NCBI RefSeq assembly: GCF_009870125.1
Contig: NC_046683.1
Location: 64,371,869-64,435,868, forward strand
DNA length: 64,000 nucleotides
Direction of reading: 5' to 3'
Source of the DNA: Drosophila pseudoobscura
Lineage: Eukaryota > Arthropoda > Insecta > Diptera > Drosophilidae
Position numbers and translations under genes: made by a program. Positions 33,987 through 46,379 of this stretch are shown one piece after another (the stretch's first letter is position 1; each line of letters starts with the position of its first letter). The notes beneath the pieces were generated by a model. That model saw only the letters and a list, made by a program, of their open reading frames with translations, ran no database searches and was not told the DNA's origin.

Positions 33987-36727
33987 TGCAATACGGCAGC
34001 CGATCGGGGTGCGGCCCCTCTTTCCGTGCTCGGGAGAGTCTCGCCGATCGACAGTCTGGATCCCCACGATCCTGGGAGACTAGGTCCCTCACCGATCCGG
34101 CCCTATTTGTCGGAGATATAGCGTTTCGAAGATTGGCATATCATTAAAATACTGGTTTCTTCTGCACGCTATATCTCTGAAATACGGCAGCCGATCGGGG
34201 TGCGGCCCCTCTTTCCGTGCTCGGGAGAGTCTCGCCGATCGACAGTCTGGATCCCCACGATCGTGGGAAACTGGGTCCTTCACCGATCTGGCCTTATTTG
34301 TCGGAGATATAGCGTTTCGAATATTGACATATCATTAAAATACTGGTTTCTTCTGCACGCTATATCTCTGCAATACGGCAGCCGATCGGGGTGCGGAATG
34401 TCTTTCCGTGCTCGGGAGCGTCTCGCCGATCGACACTCTGGATCCCCACGATCCTGGGAGACTAGGTCCTTCACCGATCTGGCCCTATTTGTCGGAGATA
34501 TAGCGTTTCGAAGATTGGCATATCATTAAAATACTGGTTTCTTCTGCACGCTATATCTCTGCAACACGGCAGCCGATCGGGGTGCGGAATTTCTTTCCGT
34601 GCTCGGGAGAGTCCTGCCGATCGACAGTCTGGATCCCCACGATCCTGGGAGACTAGGTCCCTCACCGATCTGGCCCTATTTGTCGGAGATATAGCGTTTC
34701 GAAGATTGGCATATCATTAAAATACTGGTTTCTTGTGCACGCTATATCTCTGAAATACGGCAGCCGATCGGGGTGCGGAATGTCTTTCCGTGCTCGGGAG
34801 AGTCCTGCCGATCGACAGTCTGGATCCCCACGCTCCTGGGAGACTAGGTCCCTCACCGATCTGGCCCTATTTGTCGGAGATATAGCGTTTCGAAGATTGG
34901 CATATCATTAAAATACTGGTTTCTTCTGCACGCTATATCTCTAAAATACGGCAGCCTTTCCGTGCTCGGGAGAGTCTCGCCGATCGACAGTCTGGATCCC
35001 CACGATCCTGGGAGACTAGGTCCTTCACCGATCTGGCCCTATTTGTCGGAGATATAGCGTTTCGAAGATTGGCATATCATTAAAATACTGGTTTCTTCTG
35101 CACGCTATATCTCTGCAACACGGCAGCCGATCGGGGTGCGGAATTTCTTTCCGTGGTCGGGAGAGTCCTGCCGCTCGACAGTCTGGATCCCCACGATCCT
35201 GGGAGACTAGGTCCCTCACCGATCTGGCCCTATTTGTCGGAGATATAGCGTTTCGAAGATTGGCATATCATTAAAATACTGGTTTCTTCTCCACGCTATA
35301 TCTCTGAAATACGGCAGCCGATCGGGGTGCGAAATGTCTTTCCGTGCTCGGGAGAGTCCTGCCGATCGACTGCCGTTGGAAAAAAGGACATTCATTTTTT
35401 CACGATTTTCGCAAAAAATCATGATGGTTACATCATTAAATTTGCCAAAAATCGGGCTCATTTTCGAAGTCGAGATTTTGATGCCGATCGACAGTCTGGA
35501 TCCCCACGATCGTGGGAAACTGGGTCCCTCACCGATCTGGCCCTATTTGTCGGAGATATAGCGCTTCGGAGATTGGCATATCATTAAAATACTGGTTTCG
35601 TCTCCACGCTATATCTCTGAAATACGGCAGCCGATCGGGGTGCGGAATGTGTTTCCGTGCTCGGGAGAGTCCTGCCAATCGACTGCCGTTGGAAAAAAGG
35701 ACATTCATTTTTTCACGATTTTCGCAAAAAATCATGATGGTTACATCATTAAATTTGCCAAAAATCGGGCTCATTTTCGAAGTCGAGATTTTGATGCCGA
35801 TCGACAGTCTGGATCCCCACGATCGTGGGAAACTGGGTCCCTCACCGATCTGGCCCTATTTGTCGGAGATATAGCGCTTCGGAGATTGGCATATTATTAA
35901 AATACTGGTTTCTTGTGCACGCTATATCTCTGAAATACGGCAGCCGATCGGGGTGCGGAATGTCTTTCCGTGCTCGGGAGAGTCTCGCCGATCGACAGTC
36001 TGGATCCCCACGATCGTGGGAAACTGGGTCCCTCACCGATCTGGCCCTATTTGTCGGAGATATAGCGTTTCGAAGATTGGCTTATCATTAAAATACTGGT
36101 TTCTTCTGCACGGTATATCTCTGAAATACGGCAGCCGATCGGGGTGCGGAATGTCTTTCCGTGCTCGGGAGAGTCTCGCCGATCGACAGTCTGGATCCCC
36201 ACGATCGTGGGAAACTGGGTCCCTCACCGATCTGGCCCTATTTGTCGGAGATATAGCGTTTCGAAGATTGGCATATCATTAAAATACTGGTTTCTTCTCC
36301 ACGCTATATCTCTGAAATACGGCAGCCGATCGGGGTGCGGAATGTCTTTCCGTGCTCGGGAGAGTCTCGCCGATCGACAGTCTGGATCCCCACGATCGTG
36401 GGAAACTGGGTCCCTCACCGATCTGGCCCTATTTGTCGGAGATATAGCGTTTCGAAGATTGGCATATCATTAAAATACTGGTTTCTTCTCCACGCTATAT
36501 CTCTGAAATACGGCAGCCGATCGGGGTGCGGAATGTCTTTCCGTGCTCGGGAGAGTCCCGCCAATCGACTGCCGTTGGAAAAAAAGACATTCATTTTTTC
36601 ACGATTTTCGCAAAAAATCATGATGGTTACATCATTAAATTTGCCAAAAATCGGGCTCATTTTCGAAGTCGACATTTTGATGCCGATCGACAGTCTGGAT
36701 CCCCACGATCGTGGGAAACTGGGTCCC

Positions 36728-39290
36728 TCACCGATCTGGCCCTATTTGTCGGAGATATAGCGTTTCGAAGATTGGCATATCATTAAAATACTGGTTTCTT
36801 CTGCACGGTATATCTCTGAAATACGGCAGCCGATCGGGGTGCGGAATGTCTTTCCGTGCTCGGGAGAGTCCCGCCAATCGACTGCCGTTGGAAAAAAGGA
36901 CATTCATTTTTTCAAGATTTTCGCAAAAAATCATGATGGTTACATCATTAAATTTGCCAAAAATCGGGCTCATTTTCGAAGTCGAGATTTTGATGCCGAT
37001 CGACAGTCTGGATCCCCACGATCGTGGGAAACTGGGTCCCTCACCGATCTGGCCCTATTTGTCGGAGATCGACAAATCGACAGTCTGGATCCCCACGATC
37101 CTGGGAGACTAGGACCCTCACCGATCTGGCCCTATTTGTCGGAGATATAGCGTTTCGAAGATTGGCATATCATTAAAATACTGGTTTCTTCTGCACGCTA
37201 TATCTCTGCAATACGGCAGCCGATCGGGGTGCGGCCCCTCTTTCCGTGCTCGGGAGAGTCCTGCCGATCGACAGTCTGGATCCCAACGATCCTGGGAGAC
37301 TAGGTCCCTCACCGATCTGGCACTATTTGTCGGAGATATAGCGTTTCGAAGATTGGCATATCATTAAAATACTGGTTTCTTCTGCACGGTATATCTCTGC
37401 AATACGGCAGCCGATCGGGGTGCGGCCCCTCTTTCCGTGCTCGGGAGAGTCTCGCCGAATCGACTGCCGTTGGAAAAAAGGACATTCATTTTTTCACGAT
37501 TTTCGCAAAAAATCATGATGGTTACATCATTAAAGTTGCCAAAAATCGGGCTCATTTTCGAAGTCGAGATTTTGATGCCGATCGACAGTCTGGATCCCCA
37601 CGATCGTGGGAAACTGGGTCCCTCACCGATCTGGCCCTATTTGTCGGAGATATAGCGCTTCGGAGATTGGCATATCATTAAAATACTGGTTTCTTCTGCA
37701 CGCTATATCTCTGAAATACGGCAGCCGATCGGGGTGCGGAATGTCTTTCCGTGCTCGGGAGAGTCCCGCCAATCGACTGCCGTTGGAAAAAAGGACATTC
37801 ATTTTTTCACGATTTTCGCAAAAAATCATGATGGTTACATCATTAAATTTGCCAAAAATCGGGCTCATTTTCGAAGTCGAGATTTTGATGCCGATCGACA
37901 GTCTGGATCCCCACGATCCTGGGAGACTAGGTCCTTCACCGATCTGGCCCTATTTATCTGAGATATGGCCTTTCGAAGATTGGCATATCATTAAAATACT
38001 GGTTTCTTCTGCACGCTATATCTCTGCAATACGGCAGCCGATCGGTGTGCGGAATGTCTTTCCGTGCTCGGGAGAGTCCTGCCGATCGACAGTCTGGATC
38101 CCCACGATCGTGGGAAACTGGGTCCCTCACCGATCTGGCCCTATTTGTCGGAGATATAGCGTTTCGAAGATTGGCATATCATTAAAATACTGGTTTCTTC
38201 TCCACGTTTCTTTTCCGTGCTCGGGAGAGTCCCGCCAATCGACTGCCGTTGGAAAAAAAGACATTCATTTTTTCACGATTTTCGCAAAAAATCATGATGG
38301 TTACATCATTAAATTTGCCAAAAATCGGGCTCATTTTCGAAGTCGACATTTTGATGCCGATCGACAGTCTGGATCCCCACGATCGTGGGAAACTGGGTCC
38401 CTCACCGATCTGGCCCTATTTGTCGGAGATATAGCGTTTCGAAGATTGGCATATCATTAAAATACTGGTTTCTTCTGCACGGTATATCTCTGAAATACGG
38501 CAGCCGATCGGGGTGCGGAATGTCTTTCCGTGCTCGGGAGAGTCCCGCCGATCGACTGCCGTTGGAAAAAAGGACATTCATTTTTTCAAGATTTTCGCAA
38601 AAAATCATGATGGTTACATCATTAAATTTGCCAAAAATCGGGCTCATTTTCGAAGTCGAGATTTTGATGCCGATCGACAGTCTGGATCCCCACGATCGTG
38701 GGAAACTGGGTCCCTCACCGATCTGGCCCTATTTGTCGGAGATCGACAAATCGACAGTCTGGATCCCCACGATCCTGGGAGACTAGGACCCTCACCGATC
38801 TGGCCCTATTTGTCGGAGATATAGCGTTTCGAAGATTGGCATATCATTAAAATACTGGTTTCTTCTGCACGCTATATCTCTGCAATACGGCAGCCGATCG
38901 GGGTGCGGCCCCTCTTTCCGTGCTCGGGAGAGTCCTGCCGATCGACAGTCTGGATCCCCACGATCCTGGGAGACTAGGTCCCTCACCGATCTGGCACTAT
39001 TTGTCGGAGATATAGCGTTTCGAAGATTGGCATATCATTAAAATACTGGTTTCTTCTGCACGGTATATCTCTGCAATACGGCAGCCGATCGGGGTGCGGC
39101 CCCTCTTTCCGTGCTCGGGAGAGTCTCGCCGAATCGACTGCCGTTGGAAAAAAGGACATTCATTTTTTCACGATTTTCGCAAAAAATCATGATGGTTACA
39201 TCATTAAATTTGCCAAAAATCGGGCTCATTTTCGAAGTCGAGATTTTGATGCCGATCGACAGTCTGGATCCCCACGATCCTGGGAGACTA
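36728..39290. repeat. Higher-order repeat B, 1674-bp period
   Basis: Landmarks at 36728, 36839, 37118 and 37364 recur at 38402, 38513, 38792 and 39038, all 1674 bp apart, including a shared unusual junction GAGATCGACAAATCGAC at about 37067 and 38741. The second copy lacks one of the first copy's following units. Confidence 0.8.
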
Positions 39291-39487
39291 GGTCCTTCAC
39301 CGATCTGGCCCTATTTATCTGAGATATGGCCTTTCGAAGATTGGCATATCATTAAAATACTGGTTTCTTCTGCACGCTATATCTCTGCAATACGGCAGCC
39401 GATCGGTGTGCGGAATGTCTTTCCGTGCTCGGGAGAGTCCTGCCGATCGACAGTCTGGATCCCCACGATCGTGGGAAACTGGGTCCC

Positions 39488-42400
39488 TCACCGATCTGGC
39501 CCTATTTGTCGGAGATATAGCGTTTCGAAGATTGGCATATCATTAAAATACTGGTTTCTTCTGCACGGTATATCTCTGCAATACGGCAGCCGATCGGGGT
39601 GCGGCCCCTCTTTCCGTGCTCGGGAGAGTCTCGCCGATCGACAGTCTGGATCCCCACGATCGTGGGAAACTGGGTCCCTCACCGATCTGGCCCTATTTGT
39701 CGGAGATATAGCGCTTCGGAGATTGGCATATCATTAAAATACTGGTTTCTTCTGCACGCTATATCTCTGAAATACGGCATCCGATCGGGGTGCGGAATGT
39801 CTTTCCGTGCTCGGGAGAGTCCCGCCAATCGACTGCCGTTGGAAAAAAGGACATTCATTTTTTCACGATTTTCGCAAAAAATCATGATGGTTACATCATT
39901 AAATTTGCCAAAAATCGGGCTCATTTTCGAAGTCGAGATTTTGATGCCGATCGACAGTCTGGATCCCCACGATCCTGGGAGACTAGGTCCTTCACCGATC
40001 TGGCCCTATTTATCTGAGATATGGCCTTTCGAAGATTGGCATATCATTAAAATACTGGTTTCTTCTGCACGCTATATCTCTGAAATACGGCAGCCGATCG
40101 GGGTGCGGAATGTCTTTCCGTGCTCGGGAGAGTCCCGCCAATCGACTGCCGTTGGAAAAAAGGACATTCATTTTTTCACGATTTTCGCAAAAAATCATGA
40201 TGGTTACATCATTAAATTTGCCAAAAATCGGGCTCATTTTCGAAGTCGAGATTTTGATGCCGATCGACAGTCTGGATCCCCACGATCCTGGGAGACTAGG
40301 TCCTTCACCGATCTGGCCCTATTTATCTGAGATATGGCCTTTCGAAGATTGGCATATCATTAAAATACTGGTTTCTTCTGCACGCTATATCTCTGCAATA
40401 CGGCAGCCGATCGGTGTGCGGAATGTCTTTCCGTGCTCGGGAGAGTCCTGCCGATCGACAGTCTGGATCCCCACGATCGTGGGAAACTGGGTCCCTCACC
40501 GATCTGGCCCTATTTGTCGGAGATATAGCGCTTCGGAGATTGGCATATCATTAAAATACTGGTTTCGTCTCCACGCTATATCTCTGAAATACGGCAGCCG
40601 ATCGGGGTGCGGAATGTGTTTCCGTGCTCGGGAGAGTCCTGCCAATCGACTGCCGTTGGAAAAAAGGACATTCATTTTTTCACGATTTTCGCAAAAAATC
40701 ATGATGGTTACATCATTAAATTTGCCAAAAATCGGGCTCATTTTCGAAGTCGAGATTTTGATGCCGATCGACAGTCTGGATCCCCACGATCGTGGGAAAC
40801 TGGGTCCCTCACCGATCTGGCCCTATTTGTCGGAGATATAGCGCTTCGGAGATTGGCATATCATTAAAATACTGGTTTCTTCTGCACGCTATATCTCTGA
40901 AATACGGCAGCCGATCGGGGTGCGGAATGTCTTTCCGTGCTCGGGAGAGTCCCGCCAATCGACTGCCGTTGGAAAAAAGGACATTCATTTTTTCACGATT
41001 TTCGCAAAAAATCATGATGGTTACATCATTAAATTTGCCAAAAATCGGGCTCATTTTCGAAGTCGAGATTTTGATGCCGATCGACAGTCTGGATCCCCAC
41101 GATCCTGGGAGACTAGGTCCTTCACCGATCTGGCCCTATTTATCTGAGATATGGCCTTTCGAAGATTGGCATATCATTAAAATACTGGTTTCTTCTGCAC
41201 GCTATATCTCTGCAATACGGCAGCCGATCGGTGTGCGGAATGTCTTTCCGTGCTCGGGAGAGTCCTGCCGATCGACAGTCTGGATCCCCACGATCGTGGG
41301 AAACTGGGTCCCTCACCGATCTGGCCCTATTTGTCGGAGATATAGCGTTTCGAAGATTGGCATATCATTAAAATACTGGTTTCTTCTGCACGGTATATCT
41401 CTGCAATACGGCAGCCGATCGGGGTGCGGCCCCTCTTTCCGTGCTCGGGAGAGTCTCGCCGATCGACAGTCTGGATCCCCACGATCGTGGGAAACTGGGT
41501 CCCTCACCGATCTGGCCCTATTTGTCGGAGATATAGCGCTTCGGAGATTGGCATATCATTAAAATACTGGTTTCTTCTGCACGCTATATCTCTGAAATAC
41601 GGCATCCGATCGGGGTGCGGAATGTCTTTCCGTGCTCGGGAGAGTCCCGCCAATCGACTGCCGTTGGAAAAAAGGACATTCATTTTTTCACGATTTTCGC
41701 AAAAAATCATGATGGTTACATCATTAAATTTGCCAAAAATCGGGCTCATTTTCGAAGTCGAGATTTTGATGCCGATCGACAGTCTGGATCCCCACGATCC
41801 TGGGAGACTAGGTCCTTCACCGATCTGGCCCTATTTATCTGAGATATGGCCTTTCGAAGATTGGCATATCATTAAAATACTGGTTTCTTCTGCACGCTAT
41901 ATCTCTGAAATACGGCAGCCGATCGGGGTGCGGAATGTCTTTCCGTGCTCGGGAGAGTCCCGCCAATCGACTGCCGTTGGAAAAAAGGACATTCATTTTT
42001 TCACGATTTTCGCAAAAAATCATGATGGTTACATCATTAAATTTGCCAAAAATCGGGCTCATTTTCGAAGTCGAGATTTTGATGCCGATCGACAGTCTGG
42101 ATCCCCACGATCCTGGGAGACTAGGTCCTTCACCGATCTGGCCCTATTTATCTGAGATATGGCCTTTCGAAGATTGGCATATCATTAAAATACTGGTTTC
42201 TTCTGCACGCTATATCTCTGCAATACGGCAGCCGATCGGTGTGCGGAATGTCTTTCCGTGCTCGGGAGAGTCCTGCCGATCGACAGTCTGGATCCCCACG
42301 ATCGTGGGAAACTGGGTCCCTCACCGATCTGGCCCTATTTGTCGGAGATATAGCGCTTCGGAGATTGGCATATCATTAAAATACTGGTTTCGTCTCCACG

Positions 42401-43137
42401 CTATATCTCTGAAATACGGCAGCCGATCGGGGTGCGGAATGTGTTTCCGTGCTCGGGAGAGTCCTGCCAATCGACTGCCGTTGGAAAAAAGGACATTCAT
42501 TTTTTCACGATTTTCGCAAAAAATCATGATGGTTACATCATTAAATTTGCCAAAAATCGGGCTCATTTTCGAAGTCGAGATTTTGATGCCGATCGACAGT
42601 CTGGATCCCCACGATCGTGGGAAACTGGGTCCCTCACCGATCTGGCCCTATTTGTCGGAGATATAGCGCTTCGGAGATTGGCATATCATTAAAATACTGG
42701 TTTCTTCTGCACGCTATATCTCTGAAATACGGCATCCGATCGGGGTGCGGAATGTCTTTCCGTGCTCGGGAGAGTCCCGCCAATCGACTGCCGTTGGAAA
42801 AAAGGACATTCATTTTTTCACGATTTTTGCAAAAAATCATGATGGTTACATCATTAAATTTGCCAAAAATCGGGCTCATTTTCGAAGTCGAGATTTTGAT
42901 GCCGATCGACAGTCTGGATCCCCACGATCCTGGGAGACTAGGTCCTTCACCGATCTGGCCCTATTTATCTGAGATATGGCCTTTCGAAGATTGGCATATC
43001 ATTAAAATACTGGTTTCTTCTGCACGCTATATCTCTGCAATACGGCAGCCGATCGGTGTGCGGAATGTCTTTCCGTGCTCGGGAGAGTCCTGCCGATCGA
43101 CAGTCTGGATCCCCACGATCGTGGGAAACTGGGTCCC
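39488..43137. repeat. Higher-order repeat A, 1825-bp period
   Basis: The block 39488-41312 is repeated at 41313-43137. Landmarks at 39599, 39679, 40010, 40110 and 40496 all recur exactly 1825 bp later, including the private variant CGGCATCCGATCGG. Differences are very few, so the duplication is recent. Confidence 0.85.
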
Positions 43138-45215
43138 TCACCGATCTGGCCCTATATGTCGGAGATATAGCGCTTCGGAGATTGGCATATCATTAAAATA
43201 CTGGTTTCTTCTCCACGCTATATCTCTGAAATACGGCAGCCGATCGGGGTGCGGAATGTCTTTCCGTGCTCGGGAGAGTCTCGCCGATCGACAGTCTGGA
43301 TCCCCACGATCGTGGGAAACTGGGTCCCTCACCGATCTGGCCCTATTTGTCGGAGATATAGCGTTTCGAAGATTGGCATATCATTAAAATACTGGTTTCT
43401 TCTGCACGGTATATCTCTGAAATACGGCAGCTGATCGGGGTGCGGAATGTCTTTCCGTGCTCGGGAGAGTCCCGCCAATCGACTGCCGTTGGAAAAAAGG
43501 ACATTCATTTTTTCACGATTTTCGCAAAAAATCATGATGGTTACATCATTAAATTTGCCAAAAATCGGGCTCATTTTCGAAGTCGACATTTTGATGCCGA
43601 TCGACAGTCTGGATCCCCACGATCGTGGGAAACTGGGTCCCTCACCGATCTGGCCCTATTTGTCGGAGATCGACAAATCGACAGTCTGGATCCCCACGAT
43701 CCTGGGAGACTAGGACCCTCACCGATCTGGCCCTATTTGTCGGAGATATAGCGTTTCGAAGATTGGCATATCATTAAAATACTGGTTTCTTCTGCACGCT
43801 ATATCTCTGCAATACGGCAGCCGATCGGGGTGCGGCCCCTCTTTCCGTGCTCGGGAGAGTCCTGCCGATCGACAGTCTGGATCCCCACGATCCTGGGAGA
43901 CTAGGTCCCTCACCGATCTGGCACTATTTGTCGGAAATATAGCGTTTCGAAGATTGGCATATCATTAAAATACTGGTTTCTTCTGCACGGTATATCTCTG
44001 CAATACGGCAGCCGATCGGGGTGCGGCCCCTCTTTCCGTGCTCGGGAGAGTCTCGCCGATCGACAGTCTGGATCCCCACGATCGTGGGAAACTGGGTCCC
44101 TCACCGATCTGGCCCTATTTGTCGGAGATATAGCGCTTCGGAGATTGGCATATCATTAAAATACTGGTTTCTTCTGCACGCTATATCTCTGAAATACGGC
44201 AGCCGATCGGGGTGCGGAATGTCTTTCCGTGCTCGGGAGAGTCCCGCCAATCGACTGCCGTTGGAAAAAAGGACATTCATTTTTTCACGATTTTCGCAAA
44301 AAATCATGATGGTTACATCATTAAATTTGCCAAAAATCGGGCTCATTTTCGAAGTCGAGATTTTGATGCCGATCGACAGTCTGGATCCCCACGATCGTGG
44401 GAAACTGGGTCCCTCACCGATCTGGCCCTATTTGTCGGAGATATAGCGCTTCGGAGATTGGCATATCATTAAAATACTGGTTTCTTCTGCACGCTATATC
44501 TCTGAAATACGGCAGCCGATCGGGGTGCGGAATGTCTTTCCGTGCTCGGGAGAGTCCCGCCAATCGACTGCCGTTGGAAAAAAGGACATTCATTTTTTCA
44601 CGATTTTCGCAAAAAATCATGATGGTTACATCATTAAATTTGCCAAAAATCGGGCTCATTTTCGAAGTCGAGATTTTGATGCCGATCGACAGTCTGGATC
44701 CCCACGATCCTGGGAGACTAGGTCCTTCACCGATCTGGCCCTATTTATCTGAGATATGGCCTTTCGAAGATTGGCATATCATTAAAATACTGGTTTCTTC
44801 TGCACGCTATATCTCTGCAATACGGCAGCCGATCGGTGTGCGGAATGTCTTTCCGTGCTCGGAAGAGTCCTGCCAATCGACAGTCTGGATCCCCACAATT
44901 CTGGGAGACTAGGTCCTTCACCGATCTGGCCCTATTTGTCGGAGATATAGCGTTTCGAAGATTGGCATATCATTAAAATACTGGTTTCTTCTGCACGCTA
45001 TATCTCTGAAATACGGCAGCCGATCGGGGTGCGGCCCCTCTTTCCGTGCTCGGGAGAGTCTCGCCGATCGACAGTCTGGATCCCCACGATCCTGGGAGAC
45101 TAGGTCCTTCACCGATCTGGCCCTATTTATCTGAGATGTGGCCTTTCGAATATTGGCATATCATTAAAATACTGGTTTCTTCTGCACGCTATACATATCT
45201 CTGCAATACGGCATC

Positions 45216-46379
45216 TAATGCATTCCTTATCAAGGACCAAGGATCAAGAATATTTTCTCCCGACAAATGTATCTTGTTTTCTCCCTTTTTGTGGTCTGAT
45301 AGTGGTGATCCTTGATCCTTCGGAAAGGACTACAACAGCCCCAACCATACATATTTAATTTTCTCGGCTATTTGTGGGCCGATCTGAGTGTGCGATGACA
45401 TCCAGTGATCGACAAAATGTCTCTGATTTGATGGAGTAATTATCAAGGATCAAGGACCTTTTCACTAATCAAAAACATTTTGTTGTTACCACGCCTTTCT
45501 GTAATCGGAATAGTTCCCCCAATACAGAATACAGCAAGGATGATTTTTCAATAGTTTTATTCATCGAAACTTAGCTTAGTACAAGTAAATAAACAATAAA
45601 CAAGTGGAAAACATTTATATTTACTATCTAAATGTATAGGCGTTTATATCCCTAAACCTAACAACAACGAGATCCTCCCTTGGTTGCCATAGTCAAAGTC
45701 CTTGTTGTCGATGGCCAGGTCGAAGGATGACGACGGCTTGTTGGGTTCGGATTTTGTAGGGGTGGGATAGGACTCGGTCTGTCTCGAAAACGCCTCGTTA
45801 ATGCTTGGATAGGACTCCGTTTGGCGGGGGAAATCGGATGCAGCTCGGTTTGAGGTAAAGCCTAGGGTACATAAGTTCTCTGTGAAAGAAGATATATTTT
45901 AAAATATGTCCACACTTATATACTGAATCACTTACGCGTTTTGAAGCTGTGGCCCATCCTGGCATCCAGAAAGGTTGCAGATTTCGCCTCGTGCGCCTCC
46001 CTCTAGTATGGAAGAACCAGACCTGCTTAGTAGTATTGGCTTGAGTACGCCTGCAAGGAGCCCAAGGACCCATGCACCCTTTGTGGCTGATCTCCACCGG
46101 ACCAACTATGGCAATAATGAGTCAATCTGTTGGGCTCTTCGCTAGGACAATGCGTGGCCAGCTGGGATGCGATTTGAGTTTTTCCAGGGGAAAGGATCCA
46201 TCAGACGGTTGATAGATTTTTTCCTATTTCATGTATGATTTTGTAATTTTTTCTTTTGTGTTATTATTTAAGATACAAAATAAGTAAGTTAAGGATTATT
46301 TTGATTCCGCTGTCGAATAATAAAATAAATAAATAAATACTGACGACCAAAATGGCAGATTTTTTCATTTTATCTTTGG
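45216..46379. repeat. Segmental duplication, copy 2 (gene fragment segment)
   Basis: Near-identical direct copy of 32587-33664, lying inside the satellite. The left end joins satellite at ATACGGCATC|TAATGCATTCC. It has about 86 extra bases (about 45275-45370) that include another diverged monomer-like stretch, CTCGGCTATTTGTGGGCCGA. Confidence 0.9.
45644..46002 (-). pseudogene. 3' fragment of an unidentified gene, copy 2
   Basis: Same structure as copy 1, shifted by 12715 bases: last exon 45879-45644, intron 45935-45880 with intact GTAAGT and TTCACAG, upstream open segment 46002-45936, and AATAAA at 45561-45556. Substitutions relative to copy 1 include D to N at the first full codon of the last exon (GAC/AAC) and Y to H (TAC/CAC) shortly before the donor. 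Stop codon and splice signals are intact in both copies, but the same upstream interruption is present. Function is unknown. Confidence 0.55.

Larger units (their letters stand above)
33665..45215. repeat. Satellite array 1 (191-bp and 313-bp monomers)
   Basis: About 11.5 kb of head-to-tail monomers, each marked by GTCTGGATCCCCACGAT, CCTATTTGTCGGAGATATAG and CTATATCTCTG(A/C)AATACGG. Spacings between equivalent points are 191 or 313 bp. The 313-bp form has an extra 122 bp (containing GGAAAAAAGGACATTCATTT and AAAATCATGATGGTTACATC). Shorter forms exist: a 172-bp unit near 34930-34960 and a deletion form GAGATCGACAAATCGAC. Frames across it are open on both strands but shift with each unit. I do not recognise the satellite from memory. 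Confidence 0.97.

Noticed and set aside
37606..38460. Long open frames (up to about 284 codons) inside the satellite, on both strands
   Set aside because: They arise because one 191-bp plus one 313-bp unit is 504 bp, a multiple of three, so the frame is restored when the units alternate. They are open on both strands at once, many lack consistent ATG starts and they change frame with unit order.
32587..46379. The duplicated 1.1 kb segment as a retrotransposon LTR pair
   Set aside because: No TG...CA ends, primer-binding site, polypurine tract or coding for polymerase between the copies; the interior is satellite, and the segment contains a spliceable intron of a host-like gene.
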